Source: Apostichopus japonicus (taxonomy: Eukaryota; Echinodermata; Holothuroidea; Aspidochirotida; Stichopodidae). From it: a stretch of DNA of 64,000 nt. Location: contig NC_092571.1 of NCBI RefSeq assembly GCF_037975245.1, forward strand, positions 607,501 to 671,500, in the 5' to 3' direction. Shown here in pieces: positions 58,742 through 64,000 of this stretch. Each line of letters begins with the position of its first letter. Positions within the stretch are counted from its first letter, which is position 1. The translations under genes and the position numbers were made by a program. The notes under the pieces were generated by a model. That model was not told the DNA's origin. It saw only the letters and a list, made by a program, of their open reading frames with translations, and searched no databases.

Positions 58742-58968
58742 GCCACTGCATATCTGGCTATATTACAAAATATGAAAGTTTATATTGTCCATCAGTTAAG
58801 TTTGTCAAATGTATTGAAGTCCAGACATTGGACAATAAACAAAAATCATCCTACTGGAAAAATTGTAAAAAAGCACTATGTTTGTCTCTGATATATTATG
58901 TAAAAGAACATGTAAAAGAATTCATACAGGAATCGAAATCTGCTGATAATATGATATCATATGATCAG
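58742..58968 (+). CDS. possible exon or transposon-derived coding fragment
   Basis: Follows a pyrimidine-rich acceptor (TATTTGTTTTTAG) and stays open with HCISGYITKYESLYCPSVKF, EVQTLDNKQKSSYWKNCKKA, YYVKEHVKEFIQESKSADN until a MITE end begins at 58969. Cys- and Lys-rich; the family was not recognised. It could be an exon truncated by the MITE or a relic of an unknown transposon. Confidence 0.3.
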
Positions 58969-59762
58969 GGGCGTAGCCAGTATGTAGCACTGTAGGCCCG
59001 GACCTACACTTTTTTTGGCCAAGTTATCTTTTTTTAAAAACACCCATAATTCAAGTCCATAAGCTTGCTGGACGAGTTTAAGAGTCTAGACAGGAAAAAA
59101 CTATTGAAATGAATGTAGCAAGAATATGGCTAAATTAGGTGACCTGTTCTTCTGTCATCTACAGTAGGCTGTCATTTCTATCGCGTGCCGTTTCATTCAA
59201 CACTCTACGAAAAAGTCTAGGATCCAATCTTGTCAATGTTTTAACATCTAGTTAAGAACTCGCTTACGCTGATAATATTTCAGTTCTGAAAACAGTTGAG
59301 AAATTTGCATCAGATGGCAATCGTTGGATAGCTTTCGCCTTCTCTTGTTAGGCTAACTTAAACATTTACTAGCTAAAGTTGTATAAAAGACAATTACTGG
59401 CTATGGTTGTATTAAAGACATTTCTGGCCTATCTTTGTATCTACAAGTATCAGCAGTTGAAAAGTAAGACTACTCTGTACATGTACCTTGCTAACTTTAA
59501 ATACATTATGTAGTATTGAATTACGTACTATTTTAACTCGTTTGTTTTTTGGTTTAAAAGTGATATTGAATGAGGTGTCTCAAGTTAGCAAGAGGCCATT
59601 GAACCAGAATGAACACTCGGGAAAGACCGTTTCCGGCCATCTGGGGGTTTGTAAAACCAAAAACTTTCTTGTACGCTCCGCGCCAACCGATGGTGGCGCT
59701 TTGCTCAGATCGCAATATAAAGCGCTCCCCCCCCCCTTTCAAATTCCTGGCTACGTCGCTGG
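58969..59762 (+). mobile_element. hAT-type MITE family, sixth copy (boundaries uncertain)
   Basis: Left CAGGGGCGTAGCCAG, right CCTGGCTACGTCGCTG, and in the right part TTTCCGGCCATCTGGGGGTT and TGTACGCTCCGCGCCAACCG as in other copies. No target duplication matched, so the two ends may come from different insertions. Confidence 0.6.
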
Positions 59763-60284
59763 ACACAGCATCAAATTAAATTGTAAAACCAACAAGATAG
59801 AGTTTACAATTACTTTATCAATAGCATTCAACTATCTGTTGAGTGAAGACCTGCTACAGTAGCAAGTTGTGTTTGAGCAGTTCAAAGGTCATTTGAAGCC
59901 AACATAGGTTAAAGGAAGGTATGGTGTTGTGTAATACTAAGTACTACTCCCTTCTGTTTGAAATATGGAATGTTGCAAAGGGTCAACAGTTGGCACAGTG
60001 GGGTGAGCAGTTCTATGTATTACATTGCGTACTGAATGTATGAGATTGTATAGTGCAGTAAATAACAATAGTCGGAACATTGAACTATGTCATATATAAC
60101 AAATAAGGTATGGTAATTTAAAAAGGTTATTTTTCCACAAGTTTCTTCTGCTGGGAGAACTAACAATAGTAGTGCTAGCAATAAATAGTGCACAGGGTAT
60201 CCAGGAACCCGCCCGACGCAATACTATACAGTATACTAAATACTATTACCTGAATCCTATGCAAAGTGTTTTTTTTTTTTTTTT
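59763..60284. other. unassigned DNA
   Basis: A T run at 60270-60285; otherwise nothing recognised. Confidence 0.35.
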
Positions 60285-60750
60285 TGGCAAACCGATGGTT
60301 AGGCGAGATTTCCCATTGACTTAGCGTGGTGTTTAGCTACCATGTGGTCGAAGATAACAGCAATAACGAAAGTATTCCATGGATATCTTAAAACTGCGTC
60401 ACAATTTCAGCTAAAAAACAGATGGTGGCTAGATTACCCATTGACTTAGTGAAGTGTTAGGAAACCATGTGGTGAAGATAACAGCAATAATGAAAGTATT
60501 CCATGGATATCTTATAACTGCGTCACAATTTCAGCGAATAAACAGATGGTTAGGCTAGATTTCTCCATTGACTTATTGTGGTGTTAGGCTACCATGTGGA
60601 AGAAATTGAAAGAATTCTCACAATTATTAATTATTCATTCGTTTATTTCATAGAAGAAAGACTGACAAGGAATGTTACAAATGTTACTAATGGATTATAG
60701 ACGGGATAACTCAAAAATAATAATCACAAGTGGCTTTTTACTAATTGTTC
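60285..60750 (-). repeat. inverted relative of the 31.3-kb hAT-like element with internal triplication
   Basis: Three tandem units of about 120 bp, each with AACCGATGGTTAGGC-like, CCCATTGACTTAG, CTACCATGTGGTCGAAGATA and TATTCCATGGATATCTTA, then AGACTGACAAGGAATGTTAC and GTGGCTTTTTACTAA. The same words appear inverted at about 31370-31710, once each. Confidence 0.75.
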
Positions 60751-60813
60751 ATTCCTTCATTTTTGTCTTTTATTGAATACATAGATCTTCCTTACAGCTA
60801 GGATCCAGGTGGA

Positions 60814-60956
60814 ATGGAATCAAGCAGTGTGGAAGAAGTGTATCGTTTACGACAAGAGTATCGTAGCTTGCATTTGCATCTTACTTCAGGTCAGCAGAAG
60901 CTCAAAAGCAGAGTTCAGCTGTTAAAGTCAGCAAGTAACAGAGAAAGCAAACAAAG
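60814..60956 (+). CDS. MIIP: migration and invasion inhibitory protein, coding exon 1
   Basis: ATG at 60814 opens MESSSVEEVYRLRQEYRSLH then LHLTSGQQKLKSRVQLLKSA, a short helical N-terminus that parallels the Leu/Arg-rich start of vertebrate MIIP. Ends AAAG before GTTAGC, leaving two bases (phase 2). A TTACAG acceptor at about 60796 suggests an upstream 5' UTR exon. In mammals MIIP is a cytoplasmic and nuclear protein that binds IGFBP2 and restrains cell migration; that role is known only from vertebrates. Confidence 0.75.
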
Positions 60957-61602
60957 GTTAGCCATTATTACATGTAGATCATTTCAGTGATTTTTATTCA
61001 GGGATTATTTTTAACTGTAAACTTAACAAATCACCTTTAATAGTATTCTCACTCCATTGCGAGAGCAACATCACATGACTTATACTATTCTTGTGGTTCC
61101 TCGTTTCTGTTTATTTTCCAGCTTCCAATGTATGCATGATTCCCATTGATAAGGTGCACACAGATTTGACAAACTAAATAGGCCAAAGTAGGGTCAGTTT
61201 TCCGAAACTGAGGCAAGTGTTTCAACAGTAGCTGAGGTGCAACTCCTGAATTTACAGGATGCCATTGCCAAATTTTACTAAACAAACATGTGTTGTGAGC
61301 TCAAAATGTGGAAGCATAAGCTTTTACTATTATTGCTTTATATTTAGTGGTCCAGTATAGCTGCAAATGCACGACTTAGTGGAGAACAAAGCTGAAGAAT
61401 ATGATTCGATTCTCATCATCATGGTTGGAAGTAACTGCCATTACTTCCAAATTTGCAGCAATGTTTCAAAGGTTGGGTTTTGTCAGAATTTGGCAACAAA
61501 TTTGGTCTGCTGTAGTGTCTAGTATGGACAAATTGGCCCAGTTATAGTACACTCATGCATTATGCTGATCAAAAATAACTATTTTAATTTTATTTTACAC
61601 AG
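60957..61602 (+). other. MIIP intron 1
   Basis: Donor GTTAGC, acceptor TTTTATTTTACACAG. No element recognised inside. Confidence 0.7.
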
Positions 61603-62125
61603 ATTCTCAAAACGCTATCAGACTAAGACAAGTACACCAAAAGACACAGATCAGAGACACATTGGCAGAAAATTACAGAAGAGGTTCACTTCAAATCACA
61701 AAACACCTCATAGTTGTCTGAGGAGAGTTCAGAGCAATTCTTGTCAGACAACCTCTGGTAGAGCCAGCCCAAAGCATTTTCAGAGGTTACCTTCTTGTAA
61801 CCAAAGTGCAGAAACAGAACCTGAAGAACTATTTAGTTCATCAGACTCAAACCAATTAGAGAATGACTCTGTCAATGCCCATTTAAGTTCAAATGAGTTG
61901 AAGCATTTGAGATATGGAAGTCAAAGGAAATATTTAGGAAGGAAGGCTAAGGAAAGGTCTGTGAAGATTGGCCAAGGTATCATCGCTGGCAGTGAGAGGA
62001 AACGTAGAGTGTCAGTAAACTGGAAAAATGGAGATTGTGATAAAAGAAAAATAAAACCAGAACTTGTTTTTACTCCTCAACCAAAGTCAATACTTCTAAC
62101 ACCAGGTATCAGGCAGCATGGCAAG
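61603..62125 (+). CDS. MIIP: migration and invasion inhibitory protein, coding exon 2
   Basis: 523 nt. Takes one base (AG+A = Arg) in phase with exon 1 and exits in phase 0 at GGCAAG|GTAAGA. It encodes a basic, Ser-rich, probably disordered stretch (RRVQSNSCQTTSGRASP, EPEELFSSSDSNQLEND, RYGSQRKYLGRKAKERS) that ends PELVFTPQPKSILLTPG. The PKSIL block just before the conserved core has a counterpart (RSILAQQSK) in human MIIP as remembered. Confidence 0.8.
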
Positions 62126-63468
62126 GTAAGAGGCTCCACATTTTATAATATGTCACAGACTTCTATTTGTGAGCAATTCCAGGGCTGTCTATACTCATAT
62201 AGTTGTATGTACTCTTTATCATTTCCAATTGACTTAGTTCCAAAATGTAAGGACCCTCCATAGAAGTCATTGTGTTACATTAAATTGTAGATTGATGAAA
62301 TAATTAGCTGACATTAACAAGCACAGAATCAAAACATGCCCATTTCTTTGAACTGATAGTCCACTGTGTGTATGATGCACATCAAGCCTACTGTACTATA
62401 CCAAAACCATTTAGCCAGAATTAAGTCACATCCAGTGACTCACCACCAACACAGAATAGTTCAAGTGATGGAGGGCAGGATTTGTACCCTGAGGTTACTT
62501 TTTGATTGACATTCAAGTCAGTACTTTATTTGCTCTTTAAAATAAAATTAAAATAAGTTTATACTTTGCCAGCAAAGGATTTCTTGATTCCTTATAGATC
62601 AAAACACTGGATTATTAAGGGTTTTACAAGTAGAACAAAACACTGCATTATCAAAGGTTATACAAGTAGAACAAAACACTGGATTATCAAGGTTATACAA
62701 GTAGAACAAAACACTGGATTATCAAGGTTATACAAGTAGAACAAAACACTGCATTATCAAGGTTATACACGTAGAACAAAACACTGGATTATCAAGGTTA
62801 TACAAGTAGAACAAAACACTAGATTATCAAGGTTAGACAAGTAGAACAAAACACTGGATTATCAAAGTTATACAAGTAGAACAAAACACTGGGTTATCAA
62901 GGTTCATACAAGTAGTGCAAAACACTAGACTATCAAAGTTATACAAGTAGAACTAAACACTGGATTATCAAAGTTATACAAGTAGAACAAAACACTGGGT
63001 TATCAAGGGTTATACAAGTAGAACAAAACACTGGATTATCAAGGTTATACAAGTAGTACAAAACACTAGATTATCAAAGTTATACAAAGTAGAACTAAAC
63101 ACTGGGTTATCAAGGGTAAAACAAGTAGAGCAAAACACTAGAATATCAAGGGTAATACAAGTAGAACAGAACTCTGGATTATCAAGGGTTATACAAGTAG
63201 TTCTGGCTTTAGAAACTGATGATTTGGCTGATGGAGCTTTCCCGACATTTAAAATATCTTGAAAGCCAAATTCATTCAGAAGAATGATCTTTACTCAAAG
63301 TTTTCTTCTTCATGGAGCTATGATATACGTAGCTTAACTACTGCCTAAAAGATATGCATTTATTAAGCATTGAATGATGGAATGAGTTAAAACATAAAAT
63401 TTAAAGCAGTTTCTGTTATATAGTTCCTACCTGTTGTAACCATGGATTATTTGTTCTGGTTTTATTAG
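62126..63468 (+). other. MIIP intron 2
   Basis: Donor GTAAGA, acceptor TTTATTAG. About 45% of it is the 35-bp minisatellite listed next. Confidence 0.7.
62595..63200. repeat. 35-bp minisatellite, about 17 copies
   Basis: Unit AAGGTTATACAAGTAGAACA plus AAACACTGGATTATC with point variants (AGATTATC, GGGTTATC, TAGTACAAAA). Confidence 0.93.
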
Positions 63469-63689
63469 ACACCTAGCAGGGTTGCATTCGTAGAGAGACT
63501 AAACCAATCACCTACTAAGAAGTTAGACATCCTGCCAAAGGAACGATCTCTGCTTGGTTATGATTGGATTGCTGGTGTTTTGGAATCTGGTTCACAACAG
63601 GCACTTCAGTCAGATGAATTCTTCAAGGAGATCTGTCATTTTAGGAGAACACATAGAGGGCAGTGTGTTCACGAGTCAATTTTGGATGA
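63469..63689 (+). CDS. MIIP: migration and invasion inhibitory protein, coding exon 3 (gene continues off the window)
   Basis: 221 nt, phase 0 in and phase 2 out (GATGA|GTAAGT). It holds the most conserved MIIP region: PSRVAFVERLNQSP, then SLLGYDWIAGVLES, DEFFKEICHFRRTHRGQCVH. Human MIIP as remembered has PRVTFSEE, YLGYDWIAGSLD and EAFFSKLQEFRETNKEEC at the same relative positions. The C-terminal part (Cys-rich YC-VN-R segment in vertebrates) must lie beyond position 64000. Confidence 0.87.
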
Positions 63690-63844
63690 GTAAGTTAATT
63701 TCCTATTAAAAATTTTGTGAGATCCATGACAGCTAAATTGAAATGCTACATAGAAAAATTTAGTAAGGAAAAATTGAACTTTTGAAATTATTCATTTACT
63801 CTTTTGTGGACACTCAAGAATAGAGAATTTTCTTCTCTAACTTT

Positions 63845-64000
63845 CTTCTCAGATGGCATCCTCTGTGTTCCTACATTGAGTATTACTGTACAATACATCC
63901 TCTCATATGGTGGCATCATCTGTGTTCCTACATTGAGTATTACTGTACAATACATCCTCTCAGATGGTGCCATCATCTGTGTTCCTACATTCTGGATTAT
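63845..64000. repeat. 57-63 bp tandem repeat at the window edge
   Basis: Units TCAGATGGCATCCTCTGTGT, TCCTACATTGAGTATTACTG, TACAATACATCCTC occur about 2.5 times and run to the window end; in MIIP intron 3. Confidence 0.9.

Overview
The window is nuclear DNA from a metazoan. It has split genes with GT-AG introns, very long simple-sequence and minisatellite arrays, and relics of many transposon classes. The mix (a Gmr1-like Ty3/Gypsy element, CR1/L2-, L1/Tx1- and RTE-like LINE relics, tRNA-derived SINEs, hAT- and piggyBac-type MITEs) together with AT-rich DNA fits a marine deuterostome invertebrate such as an echinoderm or hemichordate. The species cannot be named from the sequence alone.

0-14.5 kb holds one intact three-exon gene on the minus strand (coding exons 14398-14308, 5078-4885 and 3015-2065). 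It encodes a type II membrane carbohydrate sulfotransferase of the CHST8-14 / HNK-1ST family, about 411 residues, and all exon phases match. Intron 2 contains a decayed partial copy of the gene's own exon 3 (3826-4065). Intron 1 (about 9.2 kb) is filled with an L1/Tx1-like relic, a fold-back element, three minisatellites, a transposase relic and a CR1/L2-like LINE.

15.1-21.9 kb is a full-length LTR retrotransposon on the minus strand: paired 453-bp LTRs, 5-bp target duplication GTTGT, PBS, PPT, gag and pol. In pol the integrase lies before the reverse transcriptase, the arrangement of the Gmr1 group of Ty3/Gypsy elements. Pol is broken by several indels although the LTRs differ at only about 8 positions.

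22-44.5 kb is gene-poor. It holds twin 22-bp arrays, two copies of a repeat rich in TGACCTTTGACC motifs, MITEs with clear 8-bp target duplications, a 37-bp minisatellite, a 2-kb 22-bp array that splits a transposase relic, a tRNA-derived SINE, and nested elements at 38-40 kb. A perfect 34-bp palindrome lies at 40.9 kb.

44.5-48 kb may carry the terminal exons of an unrecognised minus-strand gene. 49-54 kb has a piggyBac-type TTAA MITE inserted in a second repeat family (the empty site is visible in another copy at 4.4 kb), an RTE-like LINE relic and a SINE. 54.5-60.7 kb is mostly unassigned.

60.8-64 kb carries the first three coding exons of a plus-strand MIIP (migration and invasion inhibitory protein) gene that runs off the right edge, with a 35-bp minisatellite in its second intron. 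The two recognisable host genes show no functional link. All family assignments come from reading the sequence and remembered family motifs; no database search was possible.
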